A DNA stretch of 64,000 bases from Affinundibacterium macrobrachii (GTDB lineage Bacteria; Pseudomonadota; Gammaproteobacteria; Burkholderiales; Burkholderiaceae_D). The notes beneath the pieces are model-generated. The model did not search any database and had not been told where the DNA came from. It worked only from the letters and a program-made list of their open reading frames with translations. Within the stretch, counting starts at the first letter, position 1; each line of letters opens with the position of its first letter. Position numbers and translations under genes: made by a program. This document shows, one piece after another, positions 17,100-26,000 of the stretch. The stretch is taken from NCBI RefSeq assembly GCF_014652415.1, contig NZ_BMYT01000004.1, positions 274,127 through 338,126 of the forward strand, read 5' to 3'.

Positions 17100-18122
17100 T
17101 TATTGTAACTGCGCGTTTTTACAAGTTCTGAGTTCCCCTGACTTTTTATCCCAACATGCGCTACTTGCTTCTGGGATTGGACTAGGAATACCTTCCTTGT
17201 TCAGCTTAGCCATTCTTGTATCCCAGGCCTTGACGCCATGTTGATCAATATGAAGCCGAATAGCCCAGCCTAAGGTTTGCGCCTCGTTATCAACGGCATC
17301 AATCATGAAATTGCCTATGCTATAAATAATTGGCTTGCCTTTGTAGGTTTCGGTATCTTGGATTACATGCGGATGGCCACCAATCACGGCATCAGCACCC
17401 GCATCAATCATGATTCGCGCTAATTCACGTTGACGTTTATTTGCTGTCATTTCGTTTTCCCAGCCCCAGTGCATAAAGGGGATTACAATGTCTGCACGAT
17501 ATTGTTGACGGGCTGCCTTAATGTCGGCGATCACTTGTTCATCCTCACTCCATGCCACACCGGCTTTGTTGACGTTCGCCTCAAAACTGCGCGGCATAAA
17601 TTCATCGTAGCCTAACAAGGCGATGCGTAAACCATTCCGCTCAATAATGTGCGGACGATGTGCCTCGCTCAGATTATTCCCGCCACCAAAATAGGACATC
17701 TTTTGTGTATTTAGTAGTGTCAACATTTCGCTAAAAGCAGCTGGTCCATAATCACCCGAATGATTGTTCGCAATTGAAATCGCATCGAAGTATTTCTTTA
17801 AGAGAGGAATAACACGTGGATGGGCGCGAAATGTGAAGTTTTTCTCTGAGGCTTTTCCTATTGTGGCAATCACACATTCTAAATTGCCTACGCGAATATC
17901 CGCACTTTGAAATATTTTTTCAAATGCCGCGAACGGGTCTTGTCCTTGTTCGATGGCTTTACCGGGCAAATCGTCCAACACCATATCGCCAACAAACAAG
18001 ATGCTCACTTGCTTGGTTGGCTTAGTTGTCGCCTTTGTTGTCGATGTATCGTTTTGTGCGAAGCATGGAATCGCCATACCGCAAATGACGGTGATGATTA
18101 GTTGTTGAATTAAGTTTTTCAT
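17100..18122 (-). CDS. CapA-family protein (poly-gamma-glutamate biosynthesis type), secreted
   Basis: This 340-aa protein has a cleavable signal peptide (MKNLIQQLIITVICGMAIPCFA) followed by the CapA metallophosphoesterase-like fold: LFVGDMVLDD, VGNLECVI, SIANNHSGDYG, MHWGWE and GGHPHVIQ. CapA proteins take part in poly-gamma-glutamate capsule handling, but many members are free-standing with unknown substrates, as here. Its ATG overlaps the stop of the upstream gene (ATGA at 18122-18119), so I chose this start over an in-frame one at 18146. Translational coupling with the upstream secreted protein suggests a shared role in the envelope. Confidence 0.88.
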   Translation of the reverse strand: MKNLIQQLIITVICGMAIPCFAQNDTSTTKATTKPTKQVSILFVGDMVLDDLPGKAIEQGQDPFAAFEKIFQSADIRVGNLECVIATIGKASEKNFTFRAHPRVIPLLKKYFDAISIANNHSGDYGPAAFSEMLTLLNTQKMSYFGGGNNLSEAHRPHIIERNGLRIALLGYDEFMPRSFEANVNKAGVAWSEDEQVIADIKAARQQYRADIVIPFMHWGWENEMTANKRQRELARIMIDAGADAVIGGHPHVIQDTETYKGKPIIYSIGNFMIDAVDNEAQTLGWAIRLHIDQHGVKAWDTRMAKLNKEGIPSPIPEASSACWDKKSGELRTCKNAQLQ

Positions 18123-18559
18123 TGTTGACGCAATCCTAGAAAGCACTGATATTGCAATTCTCGCTCGACTTCTCCCGCATATAGATAATTGATGGGAGTC
18201 AGCGCTCGCATCTTGCGTCCAATTTGAATGGGATCTTTATAAGTCGCTTGATGGATAGGTACATCTGCATCTCGCCCTTGTAAGTAGGCATACAGTTTGA
18301 TGTAGTTCAGCTTTTTATGATCGCCTATCATTACAGCCTTAAAACTAAAGCGACCCCCGATATCGTGAATTGGCGCCACATAAGGATCCGTACTAACACT
18401 GGTCTCGACTATTTGTGTACTGCCAGCATATGTAACATTACAGCGCAATAAGGCTTGGTTTTTTGAAGCAGTGGCCTGAGCGACAGGTAAATTGGCGAGC
18501 AGCAAAATCGGTAAAAGCACAGCTAGCCTCAATTGGCGATACTTGGGTTGGCTTTTCAT
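18119..18559 (-). CDS. Secreted protein of unknown function
   Basis: This 146-aa protein has a signal peptide (basic start, then LAVLLPILLLANLPVAQA). Two cysteines remain in the mature part, one near the N terminus (LLRCNVTY) and one near the C terminus (YQCFLGL), which could form a disulfide. I do not recognise a domain. The predicted content is mainly beta. It is translationally coupled to the CapA-like gene by a 4-base overlap, so the two probably act together in the periplasm. Confidence 0.75.
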   Translation of the reverse strand: MKSQPKYRQLRLAVLLPILLLANLPVAQATASKNQALLRCNVTYAGSTQIVETSVSTDPYVAPIHDIGGRFSFKAVMIGDHKKLNYIKLYAYLQGRDADVPIHQATYKDPIQIGRKMRALTPINYLYAGEVERELQYQCFLGLRQQ

Positions 18560-18737
18560 ATTTTTTGGAAAGAGTCAAACGAGGCGCTAGTGTAGAGGTC
18601 TGCTATAAAAAAAACTAGTATCAAACTTTCGTTTGCTCAGAGCAGAGTGAAGCTCTTTTTGGAGAATGGTCGATTCGATCAGGAAATTGTCGAAATACGT
18701 TGAAAACACCTCGAAATTTGCTACTTTCAATTTAAAA

Positions 18738-18767
18738 TTTACTTTCCAGAGAAATTGTGCGTATAAT
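18738..18767 (+). promoter_or_regulatory. Candidate promoter of the cold-shock gene
   Basis: A perfect TATAAT at 18762-18767 is preceded, 18 nt away, by TTTACT. Transcription would start near 18774 and leave a leader of about 105 nt before the ATG, a length typical of cold-shock mRNAs that change structure with temperature. Nothing else was seen in the 18560-18879 gap. Confidence 0.5.
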
Positions 18768-18879
18768 CGGGGCTATCGTTGAGATTCTAGGTAGTAGTGC
18801 AGTATCAGTCTGTCATTTCTTGCTTGGTTGAAACGATTTATCGGGCAACTGCCCACATTAACTGAAATAGGAAATTGTA

Positions 18880-19083
18880 ATGGCAACAGGTATTGTAAAA
18901 TGGTTTAATGATTCTAAAGGTTTTGGCTTCATTACTCCTGACGAAGGCGGCGAAGATTTGTTCGCACATTTCTCAGCAATCGTATCTCAAGGCTTCAAGT
19001 CTTTGAAAGAAAACCAACGTGTTTCTTTCGACGTGACTACAGGTCCTAAAGGCAAACAAGCTTCAAACATTCAAGCTATCTAA
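18880..19083 (+). CDS. Cold-shock protein, CspA family
   Basis: This 67-aa single-domain protein of standard CspA length has the RNA-binding motifs KGFGFI (RNP1) and LFAHFSAI (RNP2), opening [18 protein letters not shown]. Such proteins bind single-stranded RNA and melt secondary structure. The long leader and strong promoter-like sequence upstream, and a terminator 38 bp downstream, make it a single-gene unit. Confidence 0.97.
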   Translation: MATGIVKWFNDSKGFGFITPDEGGEDLFAHFSAIVSQGFKSLKENQRVSFDVTTGPKGKQASNIQAI

Positions 19084-19121
19084 TTTGATAACTTGTATGA
19101 CTTGTTAAAGTCGCAAAATGA

Positions 19122-19150
19122 AAACCCGACCATTTGGTCGGGTTTTTTTT
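19122..19150 (+). terminator. Rho-independent terminator of the cold-shock gene
   Basis: AACCCGACC-ATTT-GGTCGGGTT is followed by a run of nine T residues, a strong terminator. Confidence 0.92.
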
Positions 19151-19278
19151 TGTTGCTTTCTTTTAATTTGCATTATTTTTCAATTGAATATAGGCAATAT
19201 CTCTTTCGAATTGATCGAAAGCTATCTATACTGAGCTTATGCTAAATCAATATTGATTTTCAGCAACTACGTTATTCT

Positions 19279-19302
19279 GAAAGAATGCATGTCCATTCTT
19301 TC
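19279..19302 (+). other. Hairpin in the leader of the second chemoreceptor gene
   Basis: GAAAGAATG and CATTCTTTC form a perfect 9-bp stem around a 6-nt loop, 26 nt before the ATG of the chemoreceptor. A second dyad, CTTTCGA-ATTGA-TCGAAAG, lies at 19203-19221. They could be operators or mRNA structures; no known site is recognised. Confidence 0.4.
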
Positions 19303-19328
19303 ACATACATTTATTTGGAGACAAGCGT

Positions 19329-21035
19329 ATGTTTAATGTCACGATTAGGTTTAGATTGATCGCCACGATGGCCGTCATGGGAATTATGCTGGTCGTCGGT
19401 GGTTTGATGGGTATTTGGGGCGTTAAAAATAGCAATGCAATCATTAGTGAATTGTTTGCGAATCAAATGCCGTCAATGCAACATTTGGCCGATTCACGGG
19501 TCACTTATTTGCGTGCTCGCGTCTTGCTTGATCGTGCGATTGCCCATCCAGAATTGCCAAATCATGCAGAAACCTTGAAACGTATCGATGGATACCTCGT
19601 TGACGCGAATGATGATTGGAATAAATACCTTAAATTGCCAATGACGGAAGAAGAGAAAATTGTTGTTGGAGAAGCCAAGGAATTGTTAGATAAATTTTTG
19701 AAAGAAGGATTTTTGCCAACCTTAGCGGCAGTGAAAGCAGGCAATTCTGAGGCTGCAGATAAGATTAATGCAGGTGCAATGGGTAAGTTGTATGAGAACT
19801 ACTCCCAGAAGATTATCAAACTAGAGTCAATCCAATTTGCGATGGCAGAAGCGCAACTTAAGGCAAGCCAAAACGCATTTAAGGTTTTTATGTGGGTTGA
19901 TATTGCTGGGGTGCTTGCTGGATTAGTTGCAGTTTCTATTTCTGCGTATTTCTTGCTAGCTGCGATTTCTCATCCTTTACATTTTGTATTAAATCAGTTT
20001 GAGGCAATTGGCAACGGTGATTTGTCTACGCAAATTAAAGCGAAATCAAATGACGAGATGGGGCAGTTGCTTACCGGTCTCGAAAATATGCGTCAAAACC
20101 TAGTGCAGACCGTAACAATTGTACGACAAGGTAGTTCTTCGATTGCTGTGTCATCGGGAGAAATCGCAACAGGTAACATGGATCTATCCGCCAGAACTGA
20201 GAACCAAGCAGCTAGCTTAGAGGAAACCGCATCTTCGATGGAGGAATTGACTTCTACGGTTCAACAAAATGCGGACAATGCACGTCAAGCAAATACGCTT
20301 GCTTTGAAGGCTTCTGGCGTTGCAAGCAAAGGAGGTCAAGTAGTTGGTGATGTTGTCCATACCATGAATTCGATCAAGGATAGCTCGAAGAAGATTGTCG
20401 ATATTATTGGCGTTATCGATGGAATCGCGTTCCAAACCAATATTCTGGCGTTGAACGCTGCGGTTGAGGCTGCCCGTGCGGGTGAACAAGGTCGAGGCTT
20501 TGCGGTAGTCGCTTCTGAAGTACGTAGTTTGGCACAGCGCTCTGCAAGTGCCGCAAAAGAAATTAAAGAGTTAATCAATGATTCTGTAAGTAAAGTAGAA
20601 ACTGGCTCACGCTTAGTTGACGATGCTGGACATACCATGGATGAGATTGTTGTCTCAATTAAAGGTGTGGCCGATATCATGGCGGAGATCACCGCCGCTA
20701 GTGCTGAACAGAGTGATGGTATCGCACAAGTAAATATCGCGATTACAAAGATGGATGAAGCGGTTCAACAAAATGCCGCGTTAGTGGAAGAGGCGGCGGC
20801 TGCAGCCGGAAGTATGCAAGAGCAGGCGAATAACTTGAATCAAGCGGTCAGCATTTTCAAGCTTAGTGAAAACGATAGAAGCCAGCACTATATGGCTGAA
20901 TCCTCTGCACCGAAACCAGCAGCGAAGAAACCAGTTGTAAAGAAAGCGGCAGTTAAATCCTTACCAAATCAAAGTTCTTCATCCTCGTTTAAGAGTAAGC
21001 AAGAGAGTTCCGATCAAGATTGGGAAGAGTTTTAA
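19329..21035 (+). CDS. Methyl-accepting chemotaxis protein with CheR/CheB docking tail
   Basis: This 568-aa receptor has a membrane helix at about 10-30, a four-helix-bundle periplasmic sensor to about 190, a second membrane helix, a HAMP domain ([17 protein letters not shown]) and the highly conserved signalling tip. The C terminus is a flexible Ala/Lys/Pro/Ser-rich linker ending in DWEEF, which fits the aromatic pentapeptide that tethers CheR and CheB. GGAG lies 10 nt before the ATG. It is a stand-alone gene with its own terminator. Its signalling half is nearly the same as that of the receptor at 11630-13228, but the sensor halves differ. Confidence 0.95.
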   Translation: MFNVTIRFRLIATMAVMGIMLVVGGLMGIWGVKNSNAIISELFANQMPSMQHLADSRVTYLRARVLLDRAIAHPELPNHAETLKRIDGYLVDANDDWNKYLKLPMTEEEKIVVGEAKELLDKFLKEGFLPTLAAVKAGNSEAADKINAGAMGKLYENYSQKIIKLESIQFAMAEAQLKASQNAFKVFMWVDIAGVLAGLVAVSISAYFLLAAISHPLHFVLNQFEAIGNGDLSTQIKAKSNDEMGQLLTGLENMRQNLVQTVTIVRQGSSSIAVSSGEIATGNMDLSARTENQAASLEETASSMEELTSTVQQNADNARQANTLALKASGVASKGGQVVGDVVHTMNSIKDSSKKIVDIIGVIDGIAFQTNILALNAAVEAARAGEQGRGFAVVASEVRSLAQRSASAAKEIKELINDSVSKVETGSRLVDDAGHTMDEIVVSIKGVADIMAEITAASAEQSDGIAQVNIAITKMDEAVQQNAALVEEAAAAAGSMQEQANNLNQAVSIFKLSENDRSQHYMAESSAPKPAAKKPVVKKAAVKSLPNQSSSSSFKSKQESSDQDWEEF

Positions 21036-21063
21036 TTGTTAGTGGATGTGATTTAGTTTGAAA

Positions 21064-21097
21064 ACAAAGGCGACTCATAGTCGCCTTTGTTTTTTTC
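21064..21097 (+). terminator. Terminator after the chemoreceptor gene
   Basis: ACAAAGGCGAC-TCATA-GTCGCCTTTGT is followed by a T-run. Confidence 0.9.
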
Positions 21098-21172
21098 GAT
21101 AACGCATGTTGACTAATTCTAACTAATGCTAGCTAGCTCGAATCCCAGCATAGTACAGCACTGCACAGCAGC

Positions 21173-22081
21173 TTAGATCTTGTGCTGCCAATAATTCGGT
21201 TTGGCATACGCGGCTCGCAAAAAATCCACAAACGCGCGTATGCGTAAGGGTAAGTGACGACGCTGCGCAAAGATCGCGTATATATCGTTGCCTGGTGCAT
21301 TGTATTCGTCTAAGACAGTGACCAATTTGCCGGTTTCGATCTCACTGCCAACTTCCCACATTGAGCGCCACGCGAGCCCTTTGCCAGACAAGGCCCAGTC
21401 ATGCAACACCGCACCATCATTGCAAACCATATTGCCTTCTACTTTGCGCAACACATTTTTTCCATTTTCTCGAAAAGTCCAACCGCGTTGGCTACCATCG
21501 CTGCTAAATGTCAGGCAATTGTGGTGGTGCAAATCATCCAAGGTCTGCGGACGACCATGACGTTTGATGTAGTCAGGTGAGGCTACGACCACGCGCTTAT
21601 TGTCTGCTAGCTTGACGCCGATGAGACTCGAATCCGTTAAAGTTGCAATACGAATCGCAACGTCCACACCTTCGCCAATCAGATCAACTACGCGGTCGTT
21701 GAGGTTCAAGGTCAGCTTCACTTCTTTGTGTTCTGCTAGGAAGCTAGGAATCAAAGGCGCCACATGTTGCCGTCCAAATCCTGCGGGAGCGGAGATCGTC
21801 AATTGACCACTCGCTTTTGCGCTGCGTTCAGAAACCGATGTTTCTGCTTCTTCTAGTTCTGCCAAAATACGTTGGCAGTCTTCGAGAAATGCTGCACCTT
21901 CGATCGTGAGTGCGATTTTGCGAGTAGTGCGTTGCAAAAGCTTCACATCGAGCCTTTCCTCTAAAGCATCGAGTCGTCGACCTATCATTGCAGGTGCGAC
22001 TCCTTCGGCACGTGCGGCGGCAGATAAACTGCCACGGGTAGCAACTTCAGCAAAGGTCGAAATCTGTTTAAATTGGTCCAT
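21173..22081 (-). CDS. LysR-family transcriptional regulator
   Basis: This 302-aa protein has an N-terminal helix-turn-helix (GSLSAAARAEGVAPAMIGRRLDALEERLDVKLLQR, landmark SLSAAARAEGVAPA) and a LysR effector domain with LTISAPAGFGRQHVAPLIPSFL. It resembles the DsdC/CrgA-like group of betaproteobacterial LysR proteins. It is divergent from malate synthase with a 457-bp gap, so local control of aceB is possible but not shown. The effector is unknown. Confidence 0.93.
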   Translation of the reverse strand: MDQFKQISTFAEVATRGSLSAAARAEGVAPAMIGRRLDALEERLDVKLLQRTTRKIALTIEGAAFLEDCQRILAELEEAETSVSERSAKASGQLTISAPAGFGRQHVAPLIPSFLAEHKEVKLTLNLNDRVVDLIGEGVDVAIRIATLTDSSLIGVKLADNKRVVVASPDYIKRHGRPQTLDDLHHHNCLTFSSDGSQRGWTFRENGKNVLRKVEGNMVCNDGAVLHDWALSGKGLAWRSMWEVGSEIETGKLVTVLDEYNAPGNDIYAIFAQRRHLPLRIRAFVDFLRAAYAKPNYWQHKI

Positions 22082-22538
22082 CTTTAAGTCTCCACCATAC
22101 GCAATTCTTCTATGAGAAATTGACTAATCTGATTGAATTGAATTTCCGCACGCGTATTCGAATATCCGTTATTGGTGTATCGAAGTGCGTTTATTTTTGT
22201 AGTGAGTGCGTGCCAAATTAAGCTAGTCTTTTAACTAATAGTAACAATAAATTGTTGATATTGGATTATTTGTGATTAAAAGTTAAAAATACTGTGATAA
22301 AACGAGGCATTATGTACACATAGATGTTGAATATACTTTGATTTAACTATTCATTTGCATCTAAATCTGCCTTAAATTTTTTATTTTTTTAAGTTTTTTA
22401 TGAATTTATGACTGTATCAATCATTTCTACTGCGAAAAATCGCTATTGAAGAATAAATTGTGCGCTGCAATGATTGAACCGTATTTCCACTGCTTATTTA
22501 CTACTAATTTTGTTGATTATTTTTATAGGTGAGCCACT
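22082..22538. other. Long divergent intergenic region, LysR regulator / malate synthase
   Basis: This is 457 bp of very AT-rich DNA without a credible gene. A dyad AACAAT-AA-ATTGTT at 22243-22256 has the size and AT character of a LysR site but does not have a recognised sequence. An AGGTGAG ribosome site precedes the ATG at 22539. No other structure was seen. Confidence 0.4.
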
Positions 22539-24125
22539 ATGACACAACTGACATTACCTGCCGGTATGGAAATTACAGGCGCAATCAAGCCTGGTTTTGA
22601 GCAAATTTTGACGCTAGATGCCTTAGATTTGGTCGCCAAATTAAGCCGCCAATTTGAAACGCGTAGGCAAGAATTGTTAGGCACGCGCGCTGCTCGCGCT
22701 GCGCGTATGGACGCGGGTGAACGACCAGACTTTCTTCCTGAAACCGCGCATATTCGTAATGGTGATTGGACAATTGCGCCAATTCCCAAAGCCTTGGAAT
22801 GCCGTCGTGTTGAAATCACCGGTCCTGTTGAGCGCAAGATGATTATCAATGCCTTAAATTCTGGCGCGGATAGTTATATGACCGATTTTGAGGATTCCAA
22901 TACACCTAATTGGGATAATCAAATTACTGGTCAGATCAATTTGCGTGATGCCGTGCGTCGTACGATTAACCTAGAACAAAATGGCAAAAGTTATCAGCTC
23001 AATGACAAGATCGCGACTTTAGTTGTGCGTCCGCGCGGCTGGCATTTAGATGAAAAGCATGTACTAGTTGATGGTAAGCGAGTGTCTGGCGGCATCTTTG
23101 ATTTTGCCTTGTTTATGTTTCATAATGCTAAGGAGCAAATCGCACGTGGCGCTGGTCCATTTTTCTATTTGCCTAAAATGGAATCACATTTAGAAGCGCG
23201 CTTGTGGAATGATATTTTCGTGATGACACAAAACGAACTTGGTTTGCCACAAGGGACGATTAAAGCGACCGTCTTGATTGAAACCATCGTCGCTGCATTT
23301 GAGATGGATGAAATTTTATATGAGCTGCGTGAACATAGTTCTGGTTTGAACGCAGGCCGTTGGGATTACATTTTCTCATGCATCAAAAAGTTTAAAAATG
23401 ACGGCGATTTCTGTTTAGCAGATCGTGCAAAAGTAACGATGACGGCACCGTTCATGCGTTCTTATGCCTTGTTATTATTGAAGACTTGCCACCAACGTAA
23501 TGCACCAGCAATTGGCGGAATGGCAGCTTTAATCCCGATTAAAAACGATCCTGAAAAAAATGAAGTTGCGATGGCAGGCGTACGTAACGACAAGGCACGT
23601 GATGCGACCGATGGTTACGATGGTGGCTGGGTGGCACATCCTGGTTTGGTTGATTTGGCGATGGCGGAGTTTAAGAAAGTTTTAGGCGATGCGCCCAATC
23701 AAATTACAAAAAAACGCCCCGACGTCGTCGTGAGTGCGCAAGATTTGCTCAATTTCCAACCAGAAACACCGATCACCGAAGCTGGTTTGCGTTACAACAT
23801 TAATGTCGGTATTCATTATCTTGGCGCGTGGTTAGCGGGTAATGGTTGCGTACCAATTCATAACTTGATGGAAGATGCAGCAACTGCCGAAATTAGTCGC
23901 TCGCAAGTCTGGCAATGGATACGTTCCGCCAAAGGCGTGCTGGAAGATGGTCGTAAGATTACTGCTGCGATGGTGCGCGAAATGATAGTGGAGGAGTTGG
24001 TGAAGGTAAAGCAGTCAGTCGGTGAAGGTGCAACTTACGATAAAGCTGCGCAGATTTTCGAAGAAATGTCGACTTCGGCTGACTTTGCAGAATTTTTGAC
24101 TTTGCCTTTGTACGAAGAAATTTAA
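22539..24125 (+). CDS. aceB: Malate synthase A (glyoxylate shunt)
   Basis: This enzyme condenses glyoxylate with acetyl-CoA to malate, allowing growth on acetate and fatty acids. The 528-aa protein matches isoform A in length and motifs: DFEDSNTPNWDN, VRPRGWHLDEKHV (catalytic arginine), ETIVAAFEMDEILYELREHSSGLNAGRWDYIFS (landmark GRWDYIFS), and the late EDAATAEISRSQVWQW. Isocitrate lyase is not adjacent in this window. A terminator-like hairpin lies about 125 bp downstream. Confidence 0.97.
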   Translation: MTQLTLPAGMEITGAIKPGFEQILTLDALDLVAKLSRQFETRRQELLGTRAARAARMDAGERPDFLPETAHIRNGDWTIAPIPKALECRRVEITGPVERKMIINALNSGADSYMTDFEDSNTPNWDNQITGQINLRDAVRRTINLEQNGKSYQLNDKIATLVVRPRGWHLDEKHVLVDGKRVSGGIFDFALFMFHNAKEQIARGAGPFFYLPKMESHLEARLWNDIFVMTQNELGLPQGTIKATVLIETIVAAFEMDEILYELREHSSGLNAGRWDYIFSCIKKFKNDGDFCLADRAKVTMTAPFMRSYALLLLKTCHQRNAPAIGGMAALIPIKNDPEKNEVAMAGVRNDKARDATDGYDGGWVAHPGLVDLAMAEFKKVLGDAPNQITKKRPDVVVSAQDLLNFQPETPITEAGLRYNINVGIHYLGAWLAGNGCVPIHNLMEDAATAEISRSQVWQWIRSAKGVLEDGRKITAAMVREMIVEELVKVKQSVGEGATYDKAAQIFEEMSTSADFAEFLTLPLYEEI

Positions 24126-24248
24126 GTTGTGATGTGAGGAGATTGCGCCGACAAGATTGATTAGATCGTAGTACGGTGCAGCAAGTTAGCAGAAACAATT
24201 GGACACCAGTGATAGTCGTAATTGCTCCGATTGATTCAGTTAACCAAT

Positions 24249-24285
24249 AAAAAAGCGAGCTTAGTTTACGCGAAGCTCGCTTTTC
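24249..24285. terminator. Terminator between aceB and yggX
   Basis: AAAAAGCGAGCTT and AAGCTCGCTTTT form a strong stem around a 10-nt loop between two convergent genes; A- and T-tracts flank it. Confidence 0.85.
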
Positions 24286-24308
24286 ATTTTTTGGGTGTGC
24301 TGTGTACT

Positions 24309-24581
24309 TTACTCGCTCGGTGGCACATAACCTTGCGCTGCATCTGCACCATCACCAAAGAAATGCTTTTCCATTTGTGTCGCCAAATACTTGCGAGCAC
24401 GTGTGTCGGCGAGATTCAAACGATTTTCATTGACCAACATGGTTTGATGTTTCAACCACGCAGCCCACGCTTCTTTTGACACATTTTCAAAAATCTTTTT
24501 ACCCAATTCACCTGGATAAGTTGGAAAGTCTAGGCCTTCAGCTTCTTTATCTAATTTAATGCAGTGGACCATGCGGGCCAT
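24309..24581 (-). CDS. yggX: YggX-type Fe(II)/Fe-S trafficking protein
   Basis: This 90-aa protein is full length for the family, with [36 protein letters not shown] (landmarks [13 protein letters not shown] and PGELG) and [17 protein letters not shown]. YggX protects iron-sulfur clusters from oxidative damage and helps iron trafficking in the cytoplasm. It follows argA by 84 bp on the same strand. Confidence 0.95.
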   Translation of the reverse strand: MARMVHCIKLDKEAEGLDFPTYPGELGKKIFENVSKEAWAAWLKHQTMLVNENRLNLADTRARKYLATQMEKHFFGDGADAAQGYVPPSE

Positions 24582-24665
24582 AATCGGTACTCCTTTAATG
24601 ATTCAAATTCTAGGGGATAAGCCTTGATTATACGTTTGATTTTTAAATCTAGTTGGCAAGCATGC

Positions 24666-25976
24666 TTATAGTTGCTTGATTAAGACCAAGGATTTGCGCT
24701 GCCAGTTGTACATTTTTTGTCGATCTTTTGGCAAATCATCGACAGTAGCTTGGACAAATCCACGCTTTAAGAACCAATGTGCTGTGCGAGTCGTTAACAC
24801 AAACAAAGAGTGGAATCCAGCACGACGGGCGCGTTTTTCCATATGTTTCAAGATACGTTCGCCATCGCCTTGGCTCTGCACATCGGGATTCACCGTGAGA
24901 CAAGCCATTTCGCCCATTTTGTCGAAGGGGAAGGGGTACAACGCCGCGCAGCCAAAGATCACGCCATCATGCTCGATGACGGAGAAGTAATTAATTTCGC
25001 GTTCAATTAATTCACGTCCACGTTTGACCAAGGTGCCATCGGCTTCAAGCGGTTCGATCAATTTAATAATGCCACCAACATCTTCAATTGTCGCTTCACG
25101 CAAGCTTTCGAGGTTTTCTGTGGAGACCATGGTGCCGACGCCATCATGCGTGAACAATTCAAGCAGGGCGGAGCCATCAATCTTATAAGGCACGATGTGA
25201 ATACGTGGGACGCCGCCGCGTGAGGCTTTGACCGCATGTTCGAGATAAAAGCTAGCGTCAGAAGCTAGGTACTTCTTCTCAAGTTCTGCTTCCGCTTGTT
25301 TATACGATAATTCACGAATCTCGTCACCATCTTGATCGACCATCATTGGTGTTTCGGAGATAAAGATGAGTTTATCCGCACGCAAAGCGGTAGCAGCAGA
25401 AACCGCTACATCTTCCATCGTCAAATTAAAAGCTTCACCGGTCGGAGAGAATCCTAGTGGCGACAATAACACCAGACTACCCGCATCCAAGATACGGTCG
25501 ATTGTGTCATACGCGACTTTGCGGGTGGTTCCCGTCAGTTGAAAATCAACCCCATCGACAATCCCGATCGGTTTTGCCGTAACAAAATTGCCAGAAATAA
25601 TCCGTATCGCCGCGTGTGCCATCGGTGTATTTGGCAAACCTTGGCTGAACGCGGCCTCAATATCTAAGCGTAATTCGCCTGCGGCTTCTTTCGAACATTC
25701 CAGTGCAGCAGTATCGGTAATCCGTATACCGTTATGAAAACGGCCTTCGACATTCCGCAGTGCCAATTGCTCGGCGACTTGTGGACGTGAACCATGCACA
25801 ATCACAATCTTGATTCCGAGCGCGTGCAGTAGCGACAAATCCTGCGCCAAAACGGGCAGGGCGCCAGCCACCACAAGTTCTCCCGGAAACGCGACCACGA
25901 AGGTCTTTCCACGGAAGGCATGAATATACGGTGCGACCGAGCGCAGCCAATGAACGAATTGAACAGAATTTTCCAT
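24666..25976 (-). CDS. argA: N-acetylglutamate synthase (first step of arginine synthesis)
   Basis: The 436-aa protein joins an N-terminal amino-acid-kinase fold (FRGKTFVVAFPGELV, VIVHGSRPQV, arginine-binding region) with a C-terminal GNAT acetyltransferase domain (about 295-436; EMACLTVNPDVQSQGDGERILKHMEKRA contains the acetyl-CoA loop QSQGDG). It makes N-acetylglutamate from glutamate and acetyl-CoA and is normally inhibited by arginine. The ATG at 25976 (MENSVQFVHWLRS) is preferred over an upstream start at 26024, which would run into hrpA. The gap to the divergent hrpA is only 24 bp. Confidence 0.96.
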   Translation of the reverse strand: MENSVQFVHWLRSVAPYIHAFRGKTFVVAFPGELVVAGALPVLAQDLSLLHALGIKIVIVHGSRPQVAEQLALRNVEGRFHNGIRITDTAALECSKEAAGELRLDIEAAFSQGLPNTPMAHAAIRIISGNFVTAKPIGIVDGVDFQLTGTTRKVAYDTIDRILDAGSLVLLSPLGFSPTGEAFNLTMEDVAVSAATALRADKLIFISETPMMVDQDGDEIRELSYKQAEAELEKKYLASDASFYLEHAVKASRGGVPRIHIVPYKIDGSALLELFTHDGVGTMVSTENLESLREATIEDVGGIIKLIEPLEADGTLVKRGRELIEREINYFSVIEHDGVIFGCAALYPFPFDKMGEMACLTVNPDVQSQGDGERILKHMEKRARRAGFHSLFVLTTRTAHWFLKRGFVQATVDDLPKDRQKMYNWQRKSLVLIKQL

Positions 25977-26000
25977 GGACGGATTATAATCGCGTCCGCT

